A stretch of DNA of 38,409 nt from Sphingobacterium paucimobilis HER1398. GTDB taxonomy: Bacteria > Bacteroidota > Bacteroidia > Sphingobacteriales > Sphingobacteriaceae. Positions 18,887-27,661 of the stretch are shown piece after piece; within the stretch, counting starts at the first letter, position 1; every line of letters begins with the position of its first letter. Position numbers and translations under genes: made by a program. The stretch lies in assembly GCF_000416985.1 (NCBI RefSeq), contig NZ_ATDL01000011.1, positions 1-38,409 of the forward strand. Reading direction: 5' to 3'. The notes under the pieces are model-generated. The model was given only the letters and a program-made list of their open reading frames with translations, made no database searches and had not been told where the DNA came from.

Positions 18887-20002
18887 ATGAAATTTATTAC
18901 AACTATTTTATTAATGAGCTGTACACTTGCCAGTCAAGCACAGCAAAGAGATTTTGTCATACAAGGAAAGTTTAGCGAATCCATTATACCTAAAAAAGTC
19001 TATATGCAATATGCCTCAGGGGGAGCCACACGCGTAGACTCTACTTCTCTTGTCAACGGTAGCTTTACATTCAAAGGAAAGGTAGATGATCCCGTCCCGG
19101 CCAGAATCTTTTTAGACTATAGCCAAAAGGGATTTGGCGATATGGAAAATCGAAAAGATGTTAGGGTCGTGTATCTAGAACCTTTAACGATACGCGTAGA
19201 GGCAACTGATTCCCTCAAGCGAGCTAAGGTGCTGGGCTCCAAATTGAATGACGACTTCAAAAAGTATATGGCGATGTCCGATTCATTAAATGAAGTGGTG
19301 ATGGATCTTCGACGTGTGGGAGCAAAAGACGCTACGATCAGGGCTAATTTCAGATCACATATGTCCAAATTAGAGGCTAACAATGTAACTGCTTTTAAAA
19401 AATACGTTTCTGACAATCCGACGTCATTCTTTAGCATTGACGCTCTTACCTACCTGGTTAATAACCGGGTCAATCCCGCCGAAGTAGAAGCCTTGTTCGA
19501 GGGGATATCCGCCGATCTTAGATCATCTACGGCAGGCATGCAGATGAAACGTACGTTGCATTTTGATAAGCTTACTGGGGTAGGCAATCCAATTCTGGAT
19601 TTCACGCAAAACGATGTTAACAATAAGGCCGTGAGTACCAAAGATTATAGAGGCAAGTATCTACTTATTGATTTTTGGGCCTCTTGGTGCGGTCCTTGTA
19701 GAGCCGAGAATCCAGCTTTGGTCAAAGCTTACGAGGCGTATCGCGACAATGGTTTTGAGATACTCGGTGTATCGCTGGACGATGCCAATAAACGTGACGC
19801 TTGGATCAAAGCGATTGCTGACGATAAACTAACTTGGACACAGGTTTCCGATCTCAAAGGATGGAAAAATGAAGCTAGTGCCCTATACGGTATCCGTAGT
19901 ATTCCTTCTAATTTCTTGATTGACCCGGACGGCAAGATCATCGCCAGAAATCTCAGGGGCATGCAGGTTCAGGAGAAGCTTAAAGAGATTTTTAATAAAT
20001 AA
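18887..20002 (+). CDS. TlpA-type thiol-disulfide protein with DUF4369 N-terminal domain
   Basis: 371 residues. Sec signal peptide (FITTILLMSCTLASQAQ). DUF4369-like domain about residues 22-115 (FVIQGKFSES, GSFTFKGKVDD). C-terminal AhpC/TSA-Redoxin domain about 230-371 with catalytic WASWCGPCRAENP (C-x-x-C) and the cis-Pro region GIRSIPSNFLIDPDGKII. It works in the periplasm, reducing or isomerising disulfides. It is the last gene of the operon, followed by a terminator, so it probably acts on the cargo or on the receptor components. Confidence 0.92.
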   Translation: MKFITTILLMSCTLASQAQQRDFVIQGKFSESIIPKKVYMQYASGGATRVDSTSLVNGSFTFKGKVDDPVPARIFLDYSQKGFGDMENRKDVRVVYLEPLTIRVEATDSLKRAKVLGSKLNDDFKKYMAMSDSLNEVVMDLRRVGAKDATIRANFRSHMSKLEANNVTAFKKYVSDNPTSFFSIDALTYLVNNRVNPAEVEALFEGISADLRSSTAGMQMKRTLHFDKLTGVGNPILDFTQNDVNNKAVSTKDYRGKYLLIDFWASWCGPCRAENPALVKAYEAYRDNGFEILGVSLDDANKRDAWIKAIADDKLTWTQVSDLKGWKNEASALYGIRSIPSNFLIDPDGKIIARNLRGMQVQEKLKEIFNK

Positions 20003-20013
20003 TTTTTATCTTG

Positions 20014-20054
20014 AAGTGGTACGGCACAACTCTGCGTGCTGTACCACTTTTTTT
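20014..20054 (+). terminator. Strong intrinsic terminator of the first uptake operon
   Basis: A 14-bp stem, AAGTGGTACGGCAC paired with GTGCTGTACCACTT (one G-U pair), a short loop, and a T run. It ends the operon that starts with the sigma factor. Confidence 0.92.
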
Positions 20055-20230
20055 AGTCTAATAATTAACCCAATGTGGTTATTCTACAGTTAAATAGCAA
20101 AATCACGCTCTACCCCCTCATGCCTGTTACAGCATCTTTCCTGCCGTAGCACTCTTATCGTTTTATTTGCTGATAAGTTTTAGCTGTTGTCCTTCTTTCG
20201 CAAGCTCGAAGGTCCTATTTCGGCATTCCA

Positions 20231-21714
20231 CTATTCTTCCCGATATTCCTTGCCTGTGTAAATATCGATGTAATAATAGATCAATTCTCCAGCAACCGAA
20301 TTTACAGTAACAAAACCGTCTGAATTAATAGCATGATACCCTTGCGATCCGATATATTGCTTGGCTTTATTGTCATACAGCCTATAGGTACCTTCCTTAT
20401 CCTTTTGCAGGGCATAGATACCGTTGTCTATATCCAGAACGGAAATATCCTGGTATTCCGGTTTTATCTGCCAGGATTGGGTACGGCTGTTCCACAGCCC
20501 TTTAGTCCGCACTTCCTGTTGATCTTCGATAGGAATGATATATAAATCCTCCATCCCACTGTAGGAGGTGATCTTGCCGAATTTCCACTTTTCCGTATTC
20601 ACCGCATCCGGAAAAACCATTTTTCGATCCGGCCACACCAAGTTGCCGACCTGATCCGTTACCTTAAAATTATACGTACGCTCCAAGCGATCTGCCACAT
20701 TGCCATTCGTATCGATATATAACCAATCGTACGCCCATACCGCATGATCGTAATTGAAAACCCCGAGCAGAAAGTAAGGGGAATTGTTGATCGAGTATAC
20801 CAGCCCCGTTTTCTTAATAAAGTCAATCTGCTCGCTTGTCACCTTTCCGAGCGCTTTGGGAAATACCTTATCATATTGGGGAAAAGCATACATATATCCC
20901 GACCGGCCATCGACCAATAGTTTAGGGACTTCAGGCGCGTAAGGTTCTTTATTGACTTCTGCCAGTGTTATCATCTCCTCCCCATAGCGTATAGAAAGCG
21001 TTTCCATTCCTTTCAGGTCGCTGTAGATTGCTTTTTTCCTATTCGCTCCATACACGGAGAAACCTCCATTGAAAGTTTTGATAAAGTGTCCATCTTGCAG
21101 TATTTCAGTAATGTTATGACCCACCTTAAGGAGGCTATTCTTTTTGATTTCGTAGAGCGATCCGTTCCAATAGATATGTTTATCATCTATAGAATCGAGA
21201 TTTAAATAGACATGGGCATCCAGGTGTGGGAGGTCCTGTTTCAACAAGATCTGGCCCGATTCCAGGATTCCGATTTCTATTTTACGATAGGTCTGTTCTT
21301 TCTTCACCCCACCTCCCATGATATTCCAATCCCATTTCCATACCGGCATTTTCTTGTCGTACTCCTTTTCTTTTTTATAGAAGGTCAGTCCATTGACGCT
21401 ATTCAGACTGATCTCCGCATCCGAGAAATCGATCACGGTGTTTCCCTTGGCGTCTATAACGCTATATTCGTAATTTTCATTGACGACAACCGCAAACCCA
21501 GTCGATGTAAACAAAGATGCCCGTCTGTAGTGCCGATCCGAGATCGGTTTCAGATCGGTTCTGTCGACATAGATATAATTGTTTTGCTTCGTTAGGAAAG
21601 GAACCGATCTGTCATCTTCGTATTTGATAAGGGCAATTTGACCTCTTTCTTTTCCTGTGTACAAGCCGTCATAGCTGTCAACATGAAAAGGATACCGCAA
21701 ATTGCTATTTTCAT
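20231..21714 (-). pseudogene. WG-repeat-like lipoprotein with apparent 1-base frameshift near its start
   Basis: The main frame (20231-21700) gives about 489 residues if started at a TTG, but without a sensible N-terminus. An ATG at 21714 in another frame encodes a clean lipoprotein leader, MKIAICGILFMLTAMTAC-TQE, and then stops within about 40 codons. One extra A in the AAAA run just after the lipobox would join the leader to RGQIALIKYEDD of the main frame. So it is a 1-base deletion or a sequencing error. The body has WG-like repeats (GLWNSRTQSWQIKPEYQDIS; VIDAKGNTVIDFSDAE). Function unknown; WG-repeat proteins are often surface or periplasmic. If it is a sequencing artefact, the gene is intact. 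Confidence 0.72.
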
Positions 21715-21820
21715 CGCTATTAATCGCTATTATTTATACCTCAATGTTACGGACAAAGCCGAATAAATACATCCCTGTTATCGGCTATATTTTAGAGGAG
21801 GCATATGAGCTGTAGTCACT

Positions 21821-21986
21821 TTCTAACTTGTTATCTTGTTATCCTGTTATCTTGTTGTTCCCGACCATGTCGGGACTCCGTTTCACTTCGCTTGATAACT
21901 CGTCACAACAACTCTCTAACCGACAACTCGTTAACTCGATCACTTGTTAACTAGTTAACTCGATAACTCGATCACTCGATCACTCC
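21821..21986. repeat. Low-complexity array of GTTAAC / AACTCGAT words
   Basis: Words of about 8-9 bases (TTGTTATC, AACTCGTT, AACTCGAT, AACTAGTT, ATCACTCG) are repeated many times between two minus-strand genes. It includes the palindrome GTTAACTAGTTAAC and a perfect hairpin CCCGAC-CAT-GTCGGG at about 21861-21875. A related, shorter element lies at 24309-24396. It looks like a dispersed intergenic repeat. Confidence 0.7.
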
Positions 21987-21990
21987 TCCC

Positions 21991-22956
21991 TCACCTCACC
22001 TCCACCGTCCATTCGTTCCATCCCTCATCGGCTACCGTCGGGACAGCATGCAAGAAGTCTTTGATATGCTCTGCGCCACTGCGCCCTATCCGGAGCAGCT
22101 CCCGGCTGTACTGTCCTTTGGGGCCAAACAGTACAAGGTCGACCGTCTCATCCAGGGTCAGGTTCTTTCGGTCTTCGAGCGAGTGCTGCAGGTAGAGCAT
22201 ATTGACACGCACCGTATTATTGATCTGCACGAACCAACAGCCGAGCCCCCATTCCGCCAGCATACTGGGCCGAAACCGTGGCAGGAGATACTTCTCGCCA
22301 TTGCTGAGCACGGCAAAGTAGCTTTGGTTTTCGTAGAGGATGAATACGATATCAAAGACCCGTATTCGGCCATCGACCACCGAGATCGTCGGATCCAACA
22401 CCTTGCGGAGCTGTTCGAGCAAGATATTCGGCAGGCGGTACTCGCGCCAGCTGAAAACAGATACGTCCTGCTGCTCAGGGACAACACTCTCTTTATCGCC
22501 CTTAAAAAGACGGTACTGCGGCCAGTAGTAGAAAAAAAGGGCGGTAAGAACCAGTGGTAACAGCAGAAATGGAAAATCTTTCATCCAGTAATCCATGTTT
22601 AGGAATATACTATCCACCCCCACTTCACCTTGGGTTGCGATCGTTTCGCCAGCGTACAGCAGCAACCGGTGAATCAACAATGGCGCTGCGATTGCAAACA
22701 GCAGGTAGTTGCCCAATATCCTGAGTTCCGACTCCCTATCATTGGCAGCTTTCACGGCGACGATACCATTATAGAGCTTATTGATCAAGCCTACATAAAT
22801 AACCATCATGACCACTGTAACGGTATAGACACTCCAGAAAGCAGGACTTTCCGTACGCTCCGACGGCACAAACAGCTTGTCCGATACATTGATCAGGTAT
22901 GCCGACAGCATACACCATAGCAACAATAACAGAGTCTTGAGGATGTGTCGTATCAT
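21991..22956 (-). CDS. Membrane protein with C-terminal LytTR-like DNA-binding domain
   Basis: 321 residues from ATG 22956; a GTG 45 bases upstream is in frame but gives a charged N-terminus. Four transmembrane segments: TLLLLLWCMLSAYLI, VYTVTVVMMVIYVGLI, LGNYLLFAIAAPLLIH, FLLLPLVLTALFFYYW. The C-terminal part, about 195-310, resembles LytTR: RVFDIVFILYENQSYFAVL, then GEKYLLPR, then WFVQINNTVRVNMLYLQ, matching the pattern 'x-x-D-I-x-x-I-E...x-x-R-x-H-x-S-x-x-V-N'. The key His and Ser are not conserved, so DNA binding is uncertain. It may be a membrane-tethered regulator. Confidence 0.78.
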   Translation of the reverse strand: MIRHILKTLLLLLWCMLSAYLINVSDKLFVPSERTESPAFWSVYTVTVVMMVIYVGLINKLYNGIVAVKAANDRESELRILGNYLLFAIAAPLLIHRLLLYAGETIATQGEVGVDSIFLNMDYWMKDFPFLLLPLVLTALFFYYWPQYRLFKGDKESVVPEQQDVSVFSWREYRLPNILLEQLRKVLDPTISVVDGRIRVFDIVFILYENQSYFAVLSNGEKYLLPRFRPSMLAEWGLGCWFVQINNTVRVNMLYLQHSLEDRKNLTLDETVDLVLFGPKGQYSRELLRIGRSGAEHIKDFLHAVPTVADEGWNEWTVEVR

Positions 22957-23223
22957 ATTCAGTTTATATTGGTCTAGCCGGCGCCGCTGTGCTATCCGCA
23001 CCGAACAAACTGGCCACTAGTGAAATAGCAAGTTAACCATTTACCCTCGGATATGCCAAAAAAATTGTACAATATCATACAATTTTCGTACAACAGCACA
23101 AAATCCCCCTTCAGAGGCGATAAATATCCGACAAATTTTGCATGATATTACTTTTTGCCGGTCAAACAGTTGTTTTTTAAGACTTTGCTTATTTACTTAC
23201 CGTCTTATCAAAACACAAACCCG

Positions 23224-23613
23224 ATGAAACAGAACTTTGACAGCGTGGGCGTATCCGACATCGAGACCCAGATCCTGGGTCTCAGACCGAGCGAACGCCG
23301 CCTCGAAACCGACTATCTGCGCGCCCAGCCCGTGCAGTGGATCAACGAACATTTTGACCTGACGGACAGGCAGTCCGAGCAGCTCCAATCCATAGACAGC
23401 CTCTACCTGCAGCGTATCGCCGCAGGCGTAGCCGACAGCTGGGATCAAGGGCGGCTCATTACCTTCTACATGGAAGAGCCCACCGCCCGACAGATCGTCT
23501 ACCAGAGTCCCAAGGATATTATCTTCTCACGCCAATCCAACCAGAGCCAGACCTTTGGCCAGCAGCCCTCCGAGGCACTGGAACAGGTCGCTATATGGAT
23601 CAGGTATCGCTAA
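23224..23613 (+). CDS. Conserved small hypothetical protein
   Basis: 129 residues from ATG 23224; the longer in-frame ORF from 23155 has no better signal. Soluble, acidic, Gln-rich, no transmembrane segment, no recognised motif. Begins KQNFDSVGVSDIETQILGLR and ends EALEQVAIWIRYR. It lies 50 bp before the Crp-like gene and is divergent from the LytTR-like gene, so the two plus-strand genes may form a pair. Function unknown. Confidence 0.65.
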   Translation: MKQNFDSVGVSDIETQILGLRPSERRLETDYLRAQPVQWINEHFDLTDRQSEQLQSIDSLYLQRIAAGVADSWDQGRLITFYMEEPTARQIVYQSPKDIIFSRQSNQSQTFGQQPSEALEQVAIWIRYR

Positions 23614-23663
23614 CTGCCCATGAGGCTACATACCAGTGCAGCCTCATTTTTAAACCTATTATT

Positions 23664-24242
23664 ATGCAAAGCGTATTCGATTATTTCCAAAAGTACACTG
23701 ACCTGTCTGCCGAGGCCAAAGCCTATCTGACACAACACGGCAAGATACACAGCGGTGCCAAGGGCAGTCCCTATAAGTTGACTCAACAGCAAAAGAATAC
23801 CTGGTGCTTTATTCTATCCGGCATGGTGGTCAAAGAACACCTCAACCACAACGGCAAACCCTGTATCGACCGATTCAGTATCGCCGGTGATTATTTTGTC
23901 GGTACACGTCACGCTTTTACCAAACGAGCAGAATCCTTTACTATCGTCTTTGCACACGAAACTACCTACTACGAAATAAACAATACTGCATTTCAGGAAG
24001 CGGTGAACCGATTTTCCTGTATCAGCTACGTATACCACATCTTCAAGCAGCACAAGCTCGATCAAGCCAATGATCTCGCCTATATCCGCAGCCTACATTA
24101 TATGTACCGAATTCATGCCCTTTATAAAAGGATGCCCCTATTGGCAGCACTCCTTACCGTCGAGCAGCGGCGTCTGCTGCTCGAAATCGCCAACAACAGA
24201 GATTATTACGCCGCTCAACGGTACTATATCAGCAAAGACTGA
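23664..24242 (+). CDS. Crp/Fnr-family cyclic-nucleotide-binding-domain protein
   Basis: 192 residues from ATG 23664. The N-terminal two thirds follow the cupin-type cNMP-binding fold of short Bacteroidota Crp-like proteins: NTWCFILSGMVVKEHLNHNG, DRFSIAGDYFVGTRHAFTKR, and TIVFAHETTYYEINNTAFQE. The C-terminus (LLAALLTVEQRRLLLEIANN) is where a winged HTH should be, but it is short and ends YYAAQRYYISKD without a clear recognition helix. It may be a degenerate regulator or one acting through a partner. Confidence 0.75.
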   Translation: MQSVFDYFQKYTDLSAEAKAYLTQHGKIHSGAKGSPYKLTQQQKNTWCFILSGMVVKEHLNHNGKPCIDRFSIAGDYFVGTRHAFTKRAESFTIVFAHETTYYEINNTAFQEAVNRFSCISYVYHIFKQHKLDQANDLAYIRSLHYMYRIHALYKRMPLLAALLTVEQRRLLLEIANNRDYYAAQRYYISKD

Positions 24243-24308
24243 CGATTTGTATCAATGATACAAGTTTAAGAATGAAACAGTTAAGACCTTTGATTTTGAA
24301 GGCTCGAG

Positions 24309-24396
24309 AAGTTAACAAGTTATTCCCGATGAAAAATCCGGACTTCGTTTTACTACGCAAGTGAACGAGTTAACAAGCAAGGCGAGATAACTCAAT
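24309..24396 (+). repeat. Dispersed GTTAAC-type intergenic repeat, second copy
   Basis: Contains gttaacaagttattcccgat, then ccggacttcgtttta, then gaacgagttaacaag. It aligns in the same orientation with the segment at about 21853-21905 (TTCCCGA, GGACTTCGTTT, ACT-CGC, AACTCG). It fills most of the 176-bp gap before 24419. Confidence 0.55.
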
Positions 24397-24418
24397 AACA
24401 TACAAAACAGATAAAGAG

Positions 24419-25240
24419 ATGACTAAGAAAAGAAAATATATCAATGGCAAGGATCTAAGAAAAGCGATAGAACTCGTCTATTCTGATGCGGACCAGCTAA
24501 TTCAAAATCTAGCACCAGAAGGCTGGACTAATAGCCCCTATCACTTTCCCTTCGCTGTTATTGATGACGAGCGAGAGGTACTATATCATAGCTATGCTAT
24601 CGTAGCTGCGAATTACGAATCCAGGTTCGGATTGTTAGCGCCATCGTATCTCTGCAAGGGCTATAAGAAAGTTGAAAAACATACTGCTGCTAATGGTCAA
24701 TACACAGCCGAGGCATCCGAATTCACCTATTTGGTCGACTATGCCCTAAAGCAACTCCTTAAGAAGGGCTGTTTTATCAAGGCCAATGATCCCGACTACG
24801 ATTATCACATTGCTAAAAAGCTCCTACACGAATACCAAGAGGTCCTTGCTATGGAACTAGATCTTGCCAATGCAGTGATAAACGGCATGCTCAAGCTCAG
24901 TACAGCACGTAAACAGATCATCAAGCATATAGACCTCAGCGCGCTGTACGCCATTGTACTTGCGGCATTCGAAATGATGGGCTATGATTGGCGATACGGT
25001 CATAAAAAATTAGAATCCCTCTGGGCCAGTAGTCAGATTGCAGGCTGGGTAAATAACCATAAAGGAAGATATAGCCAAGAAAGCTATCTCGCACAAATGG
25101 AAGAAAGTCTGGCTGAAGTAGTGGCGCAGGAACCACCCAACACGGTGCGTGGCTATATTAAAAATTATAAACGCTTTCCAAAGGGGTATCCGCCGACGAT
25201 AGACTATATCAGGGAGATATCATTAGACATGGGCTATTAA
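24419..25240 (+). CDS. Hypothetical protein in the MauE/DUF6520 cluster
   Basis: 273 residues, soluble, mostly helical, no signal peptide, no motif I recognise. Starts TKKRKYINGKDLRKAIELVY, ends PPTIDYIREISLDMGY; a central helical pair (AMELDLANAVINGMLKLSTA) stands out. It is 23 bp before the MauE-like gene and probably co-transcribed. A cytoplasmic role linked to the redox/peptide genes is only an inference from position. Confidence 0.7.
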   Translation: MTKKRKYINGKDLRKAIELVYSDADQLIQNLAPEGWTNSPYHFPFAVIDDEREVLYHSYAIVAANYESRFGLLAPSYLCKGYKKVEKHTAANGQYTAEASEFTYLVDYALKQLLKKGCFIKANDPDYDYHIAKKLLHEYQEVLAMELDLANAVINGMLKLSTARKQIIKHIDLSALYAIVLAAFEMMGYDWRYGHKKLESLWASSQIAGWVNNHKGRYSQESYLAQMEESLAEVVAQEPPNTVRGYIKNYKRFPKGYPPTIDYIREISLDMGY

Positions 25241-25263
25241 TTTAAGAACAAGCAGATAACATT

Positions 25264-25788
25264 ATGAACACAACAGCACCTATACAAAAGTCGACAGCGA
25301 CATCCATCTTAAGCAAGGAAAACATACATCTGGTCATAGCCTTTGTATTATTATTCTTATGGTTTCATACGGCTATAGACAAATTTGCTGATTTATGGAC
25401 ATTTGAGGTTAATCTCGGTCGCCAGCCACTCCCAAAATGGAGTATCAAACCCCTAACTTATGTTGTGCCTGGTGTAGAATTACTGACAGGCATATTATTA
25501 TTCTTACCGAAGACACGCAGATATGGATTTTGGGCTTCAGCTATCCTCTTGTTTGTATTTACGCTGTATGTAGGGTTCGGTTTGACCAAGGTACTGGGCC
25601 ATTTACCCTGCTCCTGCTCAAAGATTATAGGCAGCTTATCCTGGCATGCACATTTCTGGCTGAATGCCTTCTTATTATCCTTATCCATCTTTGGGCTTTA
25701 TTACTACTGCCCAAATCTAAAAATAAAATCAAGCACTAATCATCCCTACACAACGGACCAGCCAATAGTGGACAGAAAATTAAAATAA
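25264..25788 (+). CDS. MauE/DoxX-family redox-associated membrane protein
   Basis: 174 residues with four transmembrane helices: LVIAFVLLFLWFHTAIDKF, LTYVVPGVELLTGILLFL, FWASAILLFVFTLYVGFGL and WLNAFLLSLSIFGLYYY. Between helices 3 and 4 is PCSCSKIIGSLSWHAHFWLN, matching the Bacteroidota MauE-type signature CSCGG...LSW..H...N. The Cys pair (CSC) is the presumed redox site. MauE relatives support disulfide formation in exported proteins. The next gene is a Cys-rich exported peptide and a TlpA protein faces it downstream. Confidence 0.85.
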   Translation: MNTTAPIQKSTATSILSKENIHLVIAFVLLFLWFHTAIDKFADLWTFEVNLGRQPLPKWSIKPLTYVVPGVELLTGILLFLPKTRRYGFWASAILLFVFTLYVGFGLTKVLGHLPCSCSKIIGSLSWHAHFWLNAFLLSLSIFGLYYYCPNLKIKSSTNHPYTTDQPIVDRKLK

Positions 25789-25894
25789 GGTCATCCAGCT
25801 GTACAGATGATTAGTTCTTAAACAAATAAAACAGTGAGGGAAAGCCGATGCCCTAATCAAGTAGGCACCATTAAAGAAAAGTGAGGTACCCCAA

Positions 25895-26242
25895 ATGAAA
25901 AAGTATCTTTCAAAAACTTATCTAGTAGGCGTAATCGCCTTAACACTTGCATTTGGATTGCAATCATTCCAAAAAGCGCAAGTCAACGAAAAAGCCGCAA
26001 ACACAGAGGAAATGGTTTGGTTTCCGGCTAATAATCCTGAACTACTGCCTGAAACTTGTGATAGAAATGCATTTAACACAAGTAATGGAACGACTGTAGA
26101 GCCAGCATTATGTACTCCTTTAAAGGAATACTGTTGTGCAATAGGTTATCCAATTTCAGAGTGTGACGAGATTGCTCCTGGCGTTTACCAATTAAAGAGC
26201 AGTGTTACACATCTCGGGCAGGTTATAAAGTTCGATATTTAA
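25895..26242 (+). CDS. DUF6520-like small exported Cys-rich protein
   Basis: 115 residues. Hydrophobic leader (KTYLVGVIALTLAFGLQSF) typical of DUF6520. The mature part has five cysteines: C55, C73, C80, C81 and C90 (PALCTPLKEYCCAIGYPISE). It lies 106 bp behind the MauE-like gene and before a bidirectional terminator. Members of this family sit beside MauE and SusCD-TlpA genes in other Bacteroidota, as I recall. It is a plausible substrate for disulfide formation by MauE; its role is unknown. Confidence 0.75.
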   Translation: MKKYLSKTYLVGVIALTLAFGLQSFQKAQVNEKAANTEEMVWFPANNPELLPETCDRNAFNTSNGTTVEPALCTPLKEYCCAIGYPISECDEIAPGVYQLKSSVTHLGQVIKFDI

Positions 26243-26267
26243 CAAATCATTAAATTTTAGTAGTATG

Positions 26268-26287
26268 GGGCACTTTTTTAAGTGCCC
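26268..26287. terminator. Bidirectional terminator between convergent operons
   Basis: GGGCACTT, TTTT loop, AAGTGCCC: a perfect 8-bp stem with A/T-rich flanks in the 55-bp gap between the DUF6520 gene and the convergent TlpA gene. Confidence 0.85.
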
Positions 26288-26297
26288 TCTCTGTTTA

Positions 26298-27650
26298 TTA
26301 GTCACTAAACACTAAAACCTCAAAGGATTTATTTACTTTCTTTGCCCGTATTCCAATTTTCGACAGAACACTTTGTACCTCCTTAAAACTTCCTCCATTA
26401 CTTAAATCAAAATGAATATCATAATTTATAAAGTCTATTTGATTAGAATATATAAATGGTAAATTTAAATGCCAATTCAGAGTATATGCAACGTTCTTTA
26501 TACTTGAATTGACAAATATGAATTTTGTAGAATCAAGACTTTTTTTAACATCAGAATATGATCTACCGACCTTATACTTGCTTTTATTCAACAATGCAGT
26601 ATCAGAGACGGAAAGCTCGATTGCTGAAATTTTTCTTTGTTGCAGATGGACATTTATTTTAAACAAGCGGTTTAAATCTGTAATCATGGCTTTAAGCATC
26701 TCCTCTTCGGACCTATTTCCTTGAATTATTAGCTCGTAAGAGTAGAAATCTTTAACTTCTCTAGTTTTTGGAATTTCTCTATTAGCCACTTGAATTGCTT
26801 TTTTAACAACCTCATTATTTGTTTCACTAACATACTCCTTATGCAAGTAATCTCCAGTTAAAGTAGCGAACTTATCAGGATATAAAGCTAAAAATGGTGT
26901 AATAAATAAATACGGCAACTTCATATTTAATAAGGTGATTCGAGTATGTGAAGAATCTCTTAAAATTTTAATATTTCCTCCTGTTTTAACTTTTAGATTC
27001 TTTATAAGAACTGATTTTTGAATAAATTGATCATCCATACCGCCGTTACCATTTAGGAGCAACGGCTTATCTTCATTATAATCATCATAAATAGTCGAAG
27101 GCATGACCTTATTTGAAGATGAATTATTACGCCCCTCTAAAATCTCATTAATATTCTCCGAATTCAAGTCTACACTCCCTGAAATCAATCTTATAACCCC
27201 TTCGTTATCAATAAATACAATATGCGGTAAACTTTTATGTGGAAAGAGATTCATCAATATTGTATCTTCAACAATTGACGGCAATTCTATAGGTACACCC
27301 ATTTCAGCTCTCATCTTATAAAAATCGACAAATTCTTTTTTCCGACTGGTACGGCCACTCACCACAGGCAGAATCATTAATTGGTCTTTATAAATACGCT
27401 GTAGGCTCGACAGCTTTGGGAAACTCGCAAGACAAGCTGAACACCAAGTGTTCCAAAAATCAAGTATTAGGAGCTTACCTTTGAAATCAGAAAGTTTCAA
27501 TTTTTCCTTCGGATAATTTATAACTTGATGAAAAGGTAATTCAGGCAAGGTGTCACCAATAGCTAAAGGTTTAATCTGCTCCTGACAAAAGACTATAGAA
27601 GATAGCACATTCCCCATTAAGAGTATTAATACGATATATTTTTTATACAT
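26298..27650 (-). CDS. TlpA-type thioredoxin-like protein with C-terminal DUF3738-like region
   Basis: 450 residues. Signal peptide YIVLILLMGNVLSSIVFCQE. Redoxin/TlpA domain about 30-175 with catalytic FWNTWCSACLASFP (C-x-x-C) and SLPHIVFIDNEGVIRLISG. The second half, about 215-450, has the layout of DUF3738 / TIGR03435 proteins (ELIIQGNRSEEEMLKAMITD, LNRLFKINVHLQQRKISAIE, ending IGIRAKKVNKSFEVLVFSD). It is the last gene of the SusC-SusD operon, 12 bp behind susD. A periplasmic thiol reductase or isomerase acting on the imported or surface-bound substrate is the likely role. Confidence 0.88.
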   Translation of the reverse strand: MYKKYIVLILLMGNVLSSIVFCQEQIKPLAIGDTLPELPFHQVINYPKEKLKLSDFKGKLLILDFWNTWCSACLASFPKLSSLQRIYKDQLMILPVVSGRTSRKKEFVDFYKMRAEMGVPIELPSIVEDTILMNLFPHKSLPHIVFIDNEGVIRLISGSVDLNSENINEILEGRNNSSSNKVMPSTIYDDYNEDKPLLLNGNGGMDDQFIQKSVLIKNLKVKTGGNIKILRDSSHTRITLLNMKLPYLFITPFLALYPDKFATLTGDYLHKEYVSETNNEVVKKAIQVANREIPKTREVKDFYSYELIIQGNRSEEEMLKAMITDLNRLFKINVHLQQRKISAIELSVSDTALLNKSKYKVGRSYSDVKKSLDSTKFIFVNSSIKNVAYTLNWHLNLPFIYSNQIDFINYDIHFDLSNGGSFKEVQSVLSKIGIRAKKVNKSFEVLVFSD

Positions 27651-27661
27651 GATTTCTGGGT

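Noticed and set aside
22048..22920. Plus-strand ORFs of 96-170 codons opposite the LytTR-like gene
   Set aside because: They are antisense to a well-formed membrane protein frame and have no recognisable features.
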